The notes under the pieces: model-generated | What the model was told of the DNA's origin: nothing | What the model saw: only the letters and a program-made list of their open reading frames with translations | Databases searched by the model: none | Program-made: the position numbers and the translations under genes | In this document: positions 18,088 to 28,205 of the stretch, in pieces | Position numbering within the stretch: position 1 is the stretch's first letter | Layout of the letters: the number at the start of each line of letters is the position of its first letter | NCBI GenBank assembly: GCA_017601245.1 | Contig: JAFNJB010000014.1 | Coordinates: 1 to 53,746, forward strand | Origin: Candidatus Brockarchaeota archaeon | GTDB taxonomy: Archaea > Thermoproteota > EX4484-205 > JAAOZP01 | DNA: 53,746 bases | Direction of reading: 5' to 3'

Positions 18088-21000
18088 CCTTGTTCTTCGA
18101 AAAGCCTTCTATATCAACATATACTTTGACCATGCCTGTCCCAGCGTAAATCTCAGAGCCTGCAAGAACTCTTTCAGTCATGCCGAGTAACTTATCCTCC
18201 ATACCCGCTACAGCGCCTTCAACCAGTACTTGAACAGCCCTCTCAAAAGCTGCTTTAGCAAGTACGCTCTGCTTACTCCCAGTAACTCCGTGTCTGCCTA
18301 TTTGTTTTATAACACCATCCTGGGTCATCGCACTTGCAACAAGCGAGAGATGCCTCCAGTCAACGTCTAGGCCTTGCTCATTTAGAGTCTTCCACATTTC
18401 GTTTATTAAAGCAGCTCTAGCAGCCTCTATGCCGAGGACTTCAGCTATTTCGTGAATATCATTGCTTACCGTCCTAGTATAATCTACTTCTGGGATGTTA
18501 AATACTTCTGCTAAATTGCTTCCCTCAGTCACTATACAATACTCGTTATTCTCTTCTTTCAAAAGAACTCCTTTGACTCCAGTTATTCCGCTTACGGGAG
18601 TCTTCCTTATTTTAGACTCGAACTTCTGAGCATCGTTTTTAATAGGTATTTCGATGCTTCCATCGTTCTTAACGTTAAATTTAAGATTCAATGCTTTAAG
18701 TACCTTTAGGATATCTTCTTGAGAGAGCCCCCTCTCCATCAACCATTCTTCAACGGGATGTATTACTAAGTAGTCATATGCAGTTGTTGACTTTAAGCTT
18801 ATCTTAGCAATGTCTTCAATCGTAGTGTATACCATTTTCCTAGCAACTTTTAATGCCCTACTATAATCCTTGTTGTATGGACTTTTAAGGTAAACCGTCA
18901 TCATCGGCGTTTTGGGAGTTTTCCTCGCATCAAGTAATTCAATAAGCCTAGGAAGCCCGAGAGTTACATTCGCCTCTCTGACGCCAGCATAGTGAAAGGT
19001 CCTCAATGTCATCTGAGTTCCAGGTTCTCCTATAGACTGTGCTGCAACAATACCAACGCTTTCACCAGCCTCCACGAGCGCCCGCCTGTATTCCTCAACT
19101 ACTCTTTCCACAACTTTCTTAGCAGCTGAGGCTGAAAGATGCTTTGATATTATTGCTTGAAGAGTCTCTTTCTTAACGCTGGGGGGCAGTATTTTCCCAT
19201 ATTCTTCAATCATTTTCTTAACAACCTGCCTACTTGCTGGACTACCCTTCTTCGGAAGGGATAATGCGTATTCTTCGACTATTCTAAAGGCATCCACTGA
19301 CTTTCCATGGTCGCTCTTAGACGGATCTACACCATCCTCGCCATATACTATGTCAACTATGTTGCCATAAGAGTCTCTAACAGTCCCATCGTATTCTACC
19401 CTAAGTGATTCCAATGCGTGTATTAGCCTACGTTGCAAATAACCGCTCTGCTGAGTCCTAACTGCGGTATCGACGAGGGATTCGCGGCCACTCATCGAAT
19501 GGTAGAATAGCTCTATAGGCGAAAGCCCATGATAGTAGTTAGATTTTATGAATCCCCTAGCAAGTGGACCCAGATCACCCTTGTTAAAGTGTGGCAGTGG
19601 TCTTTCCGAATACCCTTTGAAAATCCTCCTACCTCTCAGAGCCTGCTGCCCCAAGCATCCCGAGATCTGGCCAACGTTTAGGTCAGAGCCTCTCGCCCCT
19701 GTCTTGGTCATTATAACCATGCTATTGTCAAGCCCCAGGGCTGATGAGACAAGGCTCCCAACTTTACTCCTCACATTTGAAAGGGCATCCATTATATATG
19801 CTTCCAGACTCTCTTCCTCACTCATTCCTGGAATCCTCTTTATCCTGCCCTTCTTCCAGTCTTCGAGAAGCCTTTCTACTTCAACATCAGCCTGGTCAAC
19901 CTCTTTATTGACTCGTTCCTGAACATTCCTAGGTAGTTCCACATCCCTATAGCTGAAGCTAAATCCTCTCAAAAGAAGGAATTCCCTGATCATTTTCTCT
20001 AGCGAAGAGATGAATTTATGTCCTTCTTCCAAGCCATACTTCTTTATTATCCTATGTAGGATTGTATCGGCTTTTTCGGCACCTATAGAAGCCTTATCGA
20101 TGACACCAGATATGATCTTGCCATTCTTTATTACTATTTCCGCCTCATCTTTACCTCCTACGTCTCCTACACTAGTCTTGTTGACGTAGTTGAAGTCTTT
20201 TCTCAAAAGAAGGCTAACAGCCTGCCTGCCAGACCATAGTGGCTCAGGAGCCTTAATCTCAGGTTCTGGAAGCTCACCCTCATAACCTGCGGCATACACT
20301 ATTCTTGTAAATTCTTCTTTAGTCAAGTAAGTGTCCTTTCTCGTTAAGAGGTATGCCCCGGTTATGAAGTCTCTAATAGCACCCATAATTGGTGCTCCGT
20401 ATCTTGGAGTCAGATAGTGGTTTTTAACCCCGAGTAGCATACTCGTCTCAACAGATGCTTCAAGGCTCTGCGGCACGTGAAGATTCATCTCATCACCGTC
20501 GAAGTCAGCATTGTAAGGCGGACAGACAGTAGGATTAAGTCTGAAGGTCTTCCCTGGAAGAACTCTAACCCTGTGGCCCAGCATTGAAAGACGGTGAAGC
20601 GAAGGCTGCCTGTTGAAAATCACGAAGTCTCCGTCGATCAAATGTCTCTCAACAATGAAGCCAACGTCTAATGCTTCAGCCAAAGCGTCTCTGTTTTCGA
20701 CAAACTGTAATTTATGCCTAGCACCATTCGGCCTGATAATGTATTCTGAACCAGGGTGGACAAAGGGACCGTTTCTAACTAGCTGCATTAGCCATTCCCT
20801 ATTCCAGTATGTAACTCTTTCAGGAACAGTAAGTATTTTAGCAATCTCTTCTGGTACACCCACCTCGTCAATTTCAAGATACGGATCTGGCGATATTACT
20901 GTCCTAGCGGAGAAATCCACTCTTTTTCCAGAGAGGTTTTTCCTGAAACGACCCTCCTTCCCCTTCAGTCTCTGCGCAAGGGTCTTAAGCGTCTTACGAG

Positions 21001-21886
21001 TTCTGTGCTGTGCCGGTAAGACTCCAACAGCCTCATTGTCGAAATATGTTGTTACATGGTATTGTAGAAGATCTTCATGGTCCTGTATTATCAGCGGTGA
21101 TGCACCGGATTCTATATACTCTCTTATCCTGCGAGCTGTCCTTATTATATCCACAAGCTTATGAGTCAAGTCATCTTCAGACCTTTCTCCCGTCTCAAGT
21201 ATTATCGATGGCCTGACTTGTATTGGAGGTACAGGTAAGACCTCTATAACATACCATGCTGGATGGGCAACCTCAGGATCTATGTTTAGGAGCCTAAGAT
21301 CATCGTGGGGGATAGAGTTTAAACGTTCTCTTATTATTCTAGAGTTTAATAATCTAAGGGTCCCCTCCGGATCCCTTTCGTAGAACTTTGTTGGTCTCTC
21401 AAGCTTGATCTGATATTTCTCAGCTCCACAATGCGGACACCTATTGGCCCTTCTGACCTCGTCTTTTATCTGGTCGAAAATCTGCTCTGGTATAATGCCG
21501 TATAACTCTTCATATTCTTTCATCTTCCCCTTGTAATATTCTATTCTATCGTTGGGCAGTAATATTCTCCCACATTGTCTACAAGTGGATTGTAAGACGC
21601 GTTCAATCTCACGTGCGAATGAGACATGTATCACTGGTACGGGTAGTTCTATGTGGCCGAAGTGTCCAGGACATTTATCAGGCAGGTTTCCGCAAGTCTT
21701 ACATCTCTGCCTAGGCTCTATAGTACCCAGGCGCGTATCCATTATACCACCGGGGACTGAGAGACCGTCTTGATCATAGGTTTCGTCTGTTGTTACCTCC
21801 ATTACAGAGAGCCTTCTGATCTCAGCTGGAGAAAGTACACCGAATTTTATCGAATCGATGTGTTTTATCTCAACTTCCTGACTCAT
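18038..21886 (-). CDS. rpoA: DNA-directed RNA polymerase largest subunit, A' and A'' fused in one ORF
   Basis: NADFDGDEMNLHVPQS catalytic motif and the downstream A'' region GESVGIVAAQSIGEPGTQMTLRTFHYAGV in the same 1282-aa frame. Confidence 0.98.
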   Translation of the reverse strand: MSQEVEIKHIDSIKFGVLSPAEIRRLSVMEVTTDETYDQDGLSVPGGIMDTRLGTIEPRQRCKTCGNLPDKCPGHFGHIELPVPVIHVSFAREIERVLQSTCRQCGRILLPNDRIEYYKGKMKEYEELYGIIPEQIFDQIKDEVRRANRCPHCGAEKYQIKLERPTKFYERDPEGTLRLLNSRIIRERLNSIPHDDLRLLNIDPEVAHPAWYVIEVLPVPPIQVRPSIILETGERSEDDLTHKLVDIIRTARRIREYIESGASPLIIQDHEDLLQYHVTTYFDNEAVGVLPAQHRTRKTLKTLAQRLKGKEGRFRKNLSGKRVDFSARTVISPDPYLEIDEVGVPEEIAKILTVPERVTYWNREWLMQLVRNGPFVHPGSEYIIRPNGARHKLQFVENRDALAEALDVGFIVERHLIDGDFVIFNRQPSLHRLSMLGHRVRVLPGKTFRLNPTVCPPYNADFDGDEMNLHVPQSLEASVETSMLLGVKNHYLTPRYGAPIMGAIRDFITGAYLLTRKDTYLTKEEFTRIVYAAGYEGELPEPEIKAPEPLWSGRQAVSLLLRKDFNYVNKTSVGDVGGKDEAEIVIKNGKIISGVIDKASIGAEKADTILHRIIKKYGLEEGHKFISSLEKMIREFLLLRGFSFSYRDVELPRNVQERVNKEVDQADVEVERLLEDWKKGRIKRIPGMSEEESLEAYIMDALSNVRSKVGSLVSSALGLDNSMVIMTKTGARGSDLNVGQISGCLGQQALRGRRIFKGYSERPLPHFNKGDLGPLARGFIKSNYYHGLSPIELFYHSMSGRESLVDTAVRTQQSGYLQRRLIHALESLRVEYDGTVRDSYGNIVDIVYGEDGVDPSKSDHGKSVDAFRIVEEYALSLPKKGSPASRQVVKKMIEEYGKILPPSVKKETLQAIISKHLSASAAKKVVERVVEEYRRALVEAGESVGIVAAQSIGEPGTQMTLRTFHYAGVREANVTLGLPRLIELLDARKTPKTPMMTVYLKSPYNKDYSRALKVARKMVYTTIEDIAKISLKSTTAYDYLVIHPVEEWLMERGLSQEDILKVLKALNLKFNVKNDGSIEIPIKNDAQKFESKIRKTPVSGITGVKGVLLKEENNEYCIVTEGSNLAEVFNIPEVDYTRTVSNDIHEIAEVLGIEAARAALINEMWKTLNEQGLDVDWRHLSLVASAMTQDGVIKQIGRHGVTGSKQSVLAKAAFERAVQVLVEGAVAGMEDKLLGMTERVLAGSEIYAGTGMVKVYVDIEGFSKNKGETEDVRGESIAQQQA

Positions 21887-21891
21887 TTCAC

Positions 21892-24800
21892 CTACACCTT
21901 CTCCCTAACCCTTATCCTCGGGAATATTCCGAGACTCATCAATTCCTGGAGCAGGAGCTTAAAGGCATATGAAATCTCTATGCCGCTGACATCTTTTCCT
22001 TTTTCACAAAGCGGACATACATACTTCTTCTGCTTAGCATCGTAATAGGCAAACGTACCACATTTCTCGCAAACATACACTATAGTCCTATCTGATTCTT
22101 CCAGAAGCCTATCTTGAAGAAGCCTAGCTGCCCCATGGCCAACTAGACAGTCTCTCTCCATCTCGCCGAATCTTAAACCACCTCCTCTTGACCTTCCTTC
22201 AGTAGGCTGATGGGTCAACATTTGAACCTGACCCCTGGCTCTCGCATGCATCTTATCTTTAACCATATGATGGAGTCTCTGGTAATAGATTATTCCCATA
22301 AAGACCTTAGCTTTGAAACGCTTTCCAGTTACACCATCTATGAAATCAAATTCGCCATAGGGTGAAAAGCCATGTTCTTCGAGAATCTTTTGAATCTCCT
22401 TCTCCGGAGTATGTATGAATGTTGTACCATCCATCGGCCTTCCTTCAATGGCTGCGGCAATGCCGAATAGGGATTCGAGGAAGTGGCTTATTGTCATCCT
22501 AGAAGGTATCGCATGCGGGTTTATCAAGAGGTCTGGAACCAAACCGTCTTCAGTAAACGGCATATCTGTCTGACTGACAAGAAGCCCGATTACACCCTTT
22601 TGACCAGATCTAGATGCAAATTTATCACCTATTTCAGGAATCCTGTGGTCTCTAATCCTTACCTTTATTAACCTGTTATTCTCTAAATCTTCCGTTATCA
22701 TTACACTATCTACATAACCGCTTTCTGAGGGCTTCAGAGCCACTGAAGAATCTCTTCGAGCAGGTGCTTGGAAGACAAGCTCTTTATATTCTTCGAAGAA
22801 TCTAGGCGGACTCGACCTTCCTACTATTACTTCACCGCCTTTAACCTCTGCCTCGACAGAGACAATGCCGTCTTCCTCGATCTTAGCATAAGCCTCATCT
22901 CCCCTGTAGCCTCTAATCTGCGGGTCGGGCTTCTCTATTCTATCAACTTCGCCCATTGGATATCTCCTAGCTTCAACTTCATACGACTTGTAGGTAGTTG
23001 ACCTAGCGAGTCCACGCTGGATGGATGCAGCATTGAGAACTATAGCGTCTTCCATGTTATAGGGATGGGATAATACTGCTACTAGGAAGTTCTGTCCAGT
23101 AGGCCTTTTGTCTAAACCGATAATATGATCTATTCTTGAAGATACTAGCGGTATCTGAGGATAAGTCATAACATGGAAGGTCGTGTAGAAAGCATTGTTA
23201 ATATTTGCAAAGGGAAGACCCAGCGCTTGCTTAGCCATTGCAGCCTCGTAAGTATTTCTAGGAGAATGATTATGCTCTGCAAACGGAACCATTGCTGAGA
23301 CGACACCAAATATAAGCAATGGGCTTATTTCCAGGTGTGTAGTCTCGCTTGTAACATCCTTCAGAGATACTGCTATGAGAGCATTTTCCTCTTCCTCGGC
23401 ATCTAGAAACTCTACTACTCCGTTGTTAACCAGATCGTCAAAGCTAATTTTACCGAGGGCGAGTTTAGAAACATGATCCTTAGTAAGCTTAATCTGACCA
23501 TCTTCCACAACTATCAGCGGCCTTCTAACTCTACCTGGATCAGCATTAAAGTAAATCTCCTTAACAATTCTTCCACCGTAATTAAACTCGTAATATGCCA
23601 CATTTATCTCTGCAGGTATCACACCTTTCCTCCTAAGGCTTCTAATCTCTTTGACCAGAGCTTCGCCAGAATGGGAATAACCAACTAGGACTCCGTCTAT
23701 GAATATTTTCGCTGCTGTTAAACGAGTTTCCTGATCTGCCTTAACAACAGGAATGATACCGAATTTCGAAAGTATCTTGTCTAGAATGGATTTATCTGCT
23801 GAAACAGAGACTTGTGCACCTATGCTCATGTTTTTAACAAGTCCACAATTCACACCCTCGGGAGTCTCATTCGGGTCTAGTTTACCCCATTGGGTAGGAT
23901 GTAGGTCTCTAGCATCAAAGTTGGATTGGCTCCGGCTTAATGGTGACTGGATTCTCCTCAAATGGCTTAATACGGAAAGATAATTGGTCCTATCTAGTAG
24001 TTGAGTAACGCCAACAAGTCTCTTACCCCAGTTACCAGTAGCCATGGCTTGGTTTATAGTATCGGTGATTAGGCTAGTTGTAATTAGATTTGAAAACGAG
24101 TAAATAGTCCTATGCCTTAAGCTAAGCTTCTCAAGCTGATACCTGAAGTCTCTAACCATCCTCCTAAAGGACGTTCTAAATAGTTCAGCAAGAAGACCTC
24201 CTGCAAGCCTAATCCTCTTATTCTTGTAATGGTCTTTATCATCGGGTGGACGCCAACCTAGTTTCATTGCAAGGATCCTCTCGGCCATTTCACAGAGGAA
24301 TAATGCCTTATTGTACCTGGCAGATTCATCCATACCAAGATGTGGCAGAAGAATCTTGTCTAAGACGTTCTGAGCCTTGCTTAAACGGACTTTATCCGAC
24401 TGACCATATGCAACCCTGTTGCCGATGTACATTATGGCATCTTCCTTGCTCATGACATTTTGGGCAGCGTCAAATGAAGGTGCTAAAAGCTCTTGTATCT
24501 CTGGAAACGGTGAGACACGTTCTGCTATCTCCTTATCAGACGCCATTCCAAGAGCCTTCAACATTATTACGAATGGAATCTCCTGTCCAACTCCTGGAAG
24601 GTAAACTTTCAACTCATTGCTCTGTCCCTTCAGCCTTACTTCAACTCTCGTCCTATAGCCTACAGTGGTAGAGAAGACCCTCGCAATATAGAACGAGTAT
24701 GGACCTATCTTTTTTTCCTCTAGGATTATCCTATTTGGAGCAAGATCTTCAACTCCGACTATAACCCTCTCCGAGCCGTTTATTATGAAGTAGCCACCAG

Positions 24801-25254
24801 GATCATATGGGTCCTCACCCAATCTAATCCTTGCCTCAGAACTGAGACCGGCAAGTGCACAGTACCTTGAATTAACCATGATTGGAAGTTCTCCTATTAG
24901 AACTTCTTGTCTATTCTCTCTACCGTCTCTTATCTCCTTAATCTCGAGGTATATTGGAGCAGCATATGTAAAGTTCCTCATCCTAGCCTCCATTGGATAT
25001 ATGTTTCTCACAGCTCCACTCGGTTCTATAATCCTGGGGACATGAACTCTTATTTCGCCAAACTCTACACGTATGACTTTATCTTCTACATTAACTTCTA
25101 TACTCTTGACTTCATCCACTATTTTCTGCATATCCCTATCTACGAATTCATTGAAAGAGTCTATGTGGTGTCTTGCAAGACCAATACTTTTAATGTAGCT
25201 CTCAGCAACTACCCAAAGATCTGCTTCACTAAGTTCTTCAGACAGGTTGCTCAA
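21892..25254 (-). CDS. rpoB: DNA-directed RNA polymerase subunit B (unsplit)
   Basis: 1120 aa; KLDPNETPEGVNCGLVKN, GDKFASRSGQKGV, RGGGLRFGEMERDCLVGHGA. Confidence 0.98.
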   Translation of the reverse strand: MSNLSEELSEADLWVVAESYIKSIGLARHHIDSFNEFVDRDMQKIVDEVKSIEVNVEDKVIRVEFGEIRVHVPRIIEPSGAVRNIYPMEARMRNFTYAAPIYLEIKEIRDGRENRQEVLIGELPIMVNSRYCALAGLSSEARIRLGEDPYDPGGYFIINGSERVIVGVEDLAPNRIILEEKKIGPYSFYIARVFSTTVGYRTRVEVRLKGQSNELKVYLPGVGQEIPFVIMLKALGMASDKEIAERVSPFPEIQELLAPSFDAAQNVMSKEDAIMYIGNRVAYGQSDKVRLSKAQNVLDKILLPHLGMDESARYNKALFLCEMAERILAMKLGWRPPDDKDHYKNKRIRLAGGLLAELFRTSFRRMVRDFRYQLEKLSLRHRTIYSFSNLITTSLITDTINQAMATGNWGKRLVGVTQLLDRTNYLSVLSHLRRIQSPLSRSQSNFDARDLHPTQWGKLDPNETPEGVNCGLVKNMSIGAQVSVSADKSILDKILSKFGIIPVVKADQETRLTAAKIFIDGVLVGYSHSGEALVKEIRSLRRKGVIPAEINVAYYEFNYGGRIVKEIYFNADPGRVRRPLIVVEDGQIKLTKDHVSKLALGKISFDDLVNNGVVEFLDAEEEENALIAVSLKDVTSETTHLEISPLLIFGVVSAMVPFAEHNHSPRNTYEAAMAKQALGLPFANINNAFYTTFHVMTYPQIPLVSSRIDHIIGLDKRPTGQNFLVAVLSHPYNMEDAIVLNAASIQRGLARSTTYKSYEVEARRYPMGEVDRIEKPDPQIRGYRGDEAYAKIEEDGIVSVEAEVKGGEVIVGRSSPPRFFEEYKELVFQAPARRDSSVALKPSESGYVDSVMITEDLENNRLIKVRIRDHRIPEIGDKFASRSGQKGVIGLLVSQTDMPFTEDGLVPDLLINPHAIPSRMTISHFLESLFGIAAAIEGRPMDGTTFIHTPEKEIQKILEEHGFSPYGEFDFIDGVTGKRFKAKVFMGIIYYQRLHHMVKDKMHARARGQVQMLTHQPTEGRSRGGGLRFGEMERDCLVGHGAARLLQDRLLEESDRTIVYVCEKCGTFAYYDAKQKKYVCPLCEKGKDVSGIEISYAFKLLLQELMSLGIFPRIRVREKV

Positions 25255-25258
25255 CCCA

Positions 25259-25516
25259 TCAACCCTCCACTACTACACGATATGCTAAAGTCTCACCTGC
25301 AACAGGGCTCTTTCTTACGATTTCAACAACATCTCCCAGCTTAGCACCTATAGCTACTGCGACAGGGTCGCTGCTGAGCATCTTCGGCAATTGAGAAGGC
25401 TTAATGTTATATTTCTTAAGAAGAGCCTCCTTCTCCTCACTAGATAAAACCCGGTGACGGGGTACTAAAACATGTTCGAGTATGTTAACTTTACTAATGT
25501 TTTTCTTACTAACCAA
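25259..25516 (-). CDS. rpoH: DNA-directed RNA polymerase subunit H
   Basis: [59 protein letters not shown] track start at 25573, but TTG at 25516 (MVSKKNIS) fits the family length better. Confidence 0.93.
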   Translation of the reverse strand: MVSKKNISKVNILEHVLVPRHRVLSSEEKEALLKKYNIKPSQLPKMLSSDPVAVAIGAKLGDVVEIVRKSPVAGETLAYRVVVEG

Positions 25517-25993
25517 GCAGCGTCGAGTGGGGTATGAAAAAGGTGGTAATAAACATTTCTCCACCTTTTTCAAAAAGGTCTTGAAAAAACGTGGGAAAAC
25601 ACAGAAAGACTCCCTCCTAATAAAACTTATTCAACTAATGAGGAGATAGATTTTGAAGGTAAAGAGGGGTCTAAAAACCCTGATTAAGCCTGGCCTGATC
25701 AGAATCTAAAACTAACGACAAGTGCCCGTTAATCCCCCTATGCTTCCATATCATAAGCTGCGCAAGCAGTATTCTCAAAATCCTTATGCTCCTTTTCCGC
25801 TTGCCTAATAATAGTCGAGTAGAAAACCAGAGAACATAGCAGGTTTTTAACTGAACTAACCAAGCCCTAATTTTTTCAGTATCTTAATAAAAGGAGATCT
25901 ATACTGGGCTAAATACAAACCCCAAGCTTACATCCTAAAGGGAAAAAGTTAAAAAGCGGTATAAGGAAAAATAAATCACCCGCGGTAGCTCAG

Positions 25994-26047
25994 ATTTAAA
26001 TACTGGATTTGCGTATTGAAGGCGCAAGTCCAGTATTTAAAGAGTAG
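25994..26047 (+). other. 54-nt noncanonical D-loop tRNA intron with a 19-bp hairpin
   Basis: TTTAAATACTGGATTTGCG / CGCAAGTCCAGTATTTAAA stem (one G-U); 4-bp helix GCTC/GAGT (one wobble) with 3-nt bulges AGA and AGC. Confidence 0.8.
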
Positions 26048-26070
26048 CCTGGTAGAGCTTCCGGCTGTAG

Positions 26071-26115
26071 TCCTCCACCGTGGGTGGAGGCGTTCAGCCT
26101 ACCGGGCGGACAGAA
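26071..26115 (+). other. 45-nt canonical (37/38) tRNA intron
   Basis: Central helix CTGT/ACAG with bulges AGT and AAA; excision gives anticodon loop CTGTAGA. Confidence 0.85.
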
Positions 26116-26453
26116 ACCGGAGTGTCGCTGGTTCAAATCCAGCCCGCGGGATATTGATTGTTAATTTTCGTTATCATCAATAAAAAATACTATTGAATTT
26201 TTCTAATTTTATCTCCATATTTTATTGTGATATTTGAAAAACGGCGATGACAGTTATCAATAGTATGGTATATGTGTAGTTATTATGGTCTTAAAGGTTA
26301 TGTGTCCAATATGTAACATTATGTCTAGATTCGACTTTAAGATTTTAGTAGAATAATCTGTTTATTATTCCCATTTGGCTTCCATTTATCTTGTGATTTT
26401 AAAAGACTCTTTCTTACATCGAAGGCATTTAATTAATTTTTGTTATTTTTCTT

Positions 26454-26825
26454 ATGAACAGTGAATACTTAAATATACGTATTAAGAAAGATAACAAAGC
26501 CATGAAGCAGGCGGGGAGAAAACCAGAAGTGTTTAAGGCGAAGGTGTTTAAGGCCTTAAGCGATCCTGCGAGACTAGAGATTATAGAATTGCTAAAGGAA
26601 GGCGGGAAGTATGTCAGCGATATAGTGAAGAGAACCGGAGTCGTTCAACCAGCAGTTTCGCGTCATTTGAAAATACTGAAGGAATGCGGTATGGTTGAAG
26701 AAAGTAAAGCTGGAAATAAGAGACTATACAAAGTTACAGATCCGAGAATATTCAAGGTTATCAATTCTCTTGACAACAACTTAATCGAGAGCCTTAAGAG
26801 ACACGTACTCGAACGCATGGTTTAA
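26454..26825 (+). CDS. ArsR-family winged-helix transcriptional regulator
   Basis: VFKALSDPARLEIIELLKEGGKYVSDIVKRTGVVQPAVSRHLKILKECGMVEE. Confidence 0.93.
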   Translation: MNSEYLNIRIKKDNKAMKQAGRKPEVFKAKVFKALSDPARLEIIELLKEGGKYVSDIVKRTGVVQPAVSRHLKILKECGMVEESKAGNKRLYKVTDPRIFKVINSLDNNLIESLKRHVLERMV

Positions 26826-26889
26826 AAAATTCAAGGATAACCTAAGATACCTTCGGATAAGGCCTTATTTAGGATTATTTTTAATGTTT

Positions 26890-27453
26890 TTATGATTTCC
26901 ACCATTTGGACACGAGGTATTTTACATTATTGTTTTTTACATCAGATATTGCGAAAACGAATAGTTTCCTAACAGAAGTCGCAAGCCTGCCAGCACGAAT
27001 AAAATCTGGCGCATCTATCTTATCACCAACCTTTTTGACTTCAAGTATTGCTGGTGCATGGTCTATTCCTGGACCATGCTCGTATATTGCGAAGTCGCAT
27101 CCGAATTTAATCCCTGGTGTAACTATGAAACCCCTGTTTCTAAGGTCTCTGTAGACTATGAATTTGCTTTTAAAATCCTCATGGATTCTAGAGGCTATTC
27201 TAAGCAATTGTTCAGGAGTTATTTCTCTACTATCCCTATCAACCACTCTTATAATTCCCCTTTCCAATAGGTATAATCCTTCGAACAAATCTAGCGTTAG
27301 AGGAGCGTTGAAGTTATAGTCCTTAGGCTTAGGAATGCCTACAGGTTTGCCGAAGAAGCCCATTCTATATACTTCTTGAGAATGTGCAATATTCCATATT
27401 ATTAGACGATCCCCTATCAGTTCGGCAGTTATCTCAGCTTTCTTCTCTTCCAT
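26890..27453 (-). CDS. endA: tRNA-splicing endonuclease (EndA), catalytic-type subunit
   Basis: FIVYRDLRNRGFIVTPGIKFGCDFAIYEHGPGIDHAPAILEV, RLATSVRKLFVFAI. Confidence 0.94.
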   Translation of the reverse strand: MEEKKAEITAELIGDRLIIWNIAHSQEVYRMGFFGKPVGIPKPKDYNFNAPLTLDLFEGLYLLERGIIRVVDRDSREITPEQLLRIASRIHEDFKSKFIVYRDLRNRGFIVTPGIKFGCDFAIYEHGPGIDHAPAILEVKKVGDKIDAPDFIRAGRLATSVRKLFVFAISDVKNNNVKYLVSKWWKS

Positions 27454-27467
27454 TTTGCTACACCAGT

Positions 27468-28127
27468 CTAAAATACGCTTAGAGATAGTACTCTAGCAGC
27501 ATCCGCGGCATCTGCAGCTTTATCCACAACCTCTTCAATAAGATTTGCAACATCTTTGAGCAGGAGGATTGTAGAAATATCTGCCTTTGAAAAAATTATC
27601 TTGATTTCTAGGCTTCTGAAAATACTGTCAACTTCCTTTTCACACGTCTCAACGTTCCTGGCGAAGTCCTGTATCTTTGAAGTTTCAAAGCCCAATGTAA
27701 ATATGGTCTCCCTCATTTTTACAACCGCATCAAGGGCTTTAGCTGTTAGTTCTTTAAAATGGTCTTTTAGATTTTTATCCACTGATTTCTTTTTTAGGAA
27801 AAATTCTCTTAACCTGTAAACTATTCCTTCACAGAGGTCAGGTATTCCAGTTAAAGGTGAAGCCAACCTCAAAAAATCCTCTCTACTAACCATTATTGCA
27901 CCAGCCTCGACGAGTTCGCTTGAAAGATTTCTTTTAGTTTCTATCGACTTATTTTTGAGAGTAATTATGCTATTCAGAGTTTCGTCCAATTTAGAAGTAT
28001 CGTCATCAAAACATGCTGTGACAAGATTATTAACTTCTCTCACCGAGTCTACGGCATACCTCGCAAGCTCTTGACATGTTTGTAGGAGTTGTCTTTTAAG
28101 CCGTAGAGTTGTCTCGGTGGGGTACAT
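27468..28127 (-). CDS. DUF47/PhoU-like protein
   Basis: 219 aa, helical pattern of the PhoU/DUF47 family. Confidence 0.75.
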   Translation of the reverse strand: MYPTETTLRLKRQLLQTCQELARYAVDSVREVNNLVTACFDDDTSKLDETLNSIITLKNKSIETKRNLSSELVEAGAIMVSREDFLRLASPLTGIPDLCEGIVYRLREFFLKKKSVDKNLKDHFKELTAKALDAVVKMRETIFTLGFETSKIQDFARNVETCEKEVDSIFRSLEIKIIFSKADISTILLLKDVANLIEEVVDKAADAADAARVLSLSVF

Positions 28128-28205
28128 TTCTCAACTATCCTGTTTTAATACTGCTGTTTTTAGTTTTAAGCTTTTCCGGATTAAACCCTATTTTCCTTGA
28201 AACTT

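Larger units (their letters stand above)
25979..26151 (+). tRNA. tRNA-Tyr(GUA) with two introns (25994..26047 and 26071..26115)
   Basis: Acceptor CCCGCGG/CCGCGGG; spliced D arm GCTCAGCCTGGTAGAGC; anticodon arm TCCGG-CTGTAGA-CCGGA; T arm GCTGG-TTCAAAT-CCAGC; spliced length 74 nt. Confidence 0.92.

Noticed and set aside
25740-25871. 41-codon minus-strand frame (VSSVKNLLCSLVFYSTIIRQAEKEHKDFENTACAAYDMEA*) between rpoH and tRNA-Tyr
   Set aside because: Somewhat coding-like, but no good start codon or family; could be a gene remnant, not enough to call.
26152-26453. GCGATGA C-box-like sequence in the region upstream of the ArsR gene
   Set aside because: No matching D or D' boxes at guide-length spacing.
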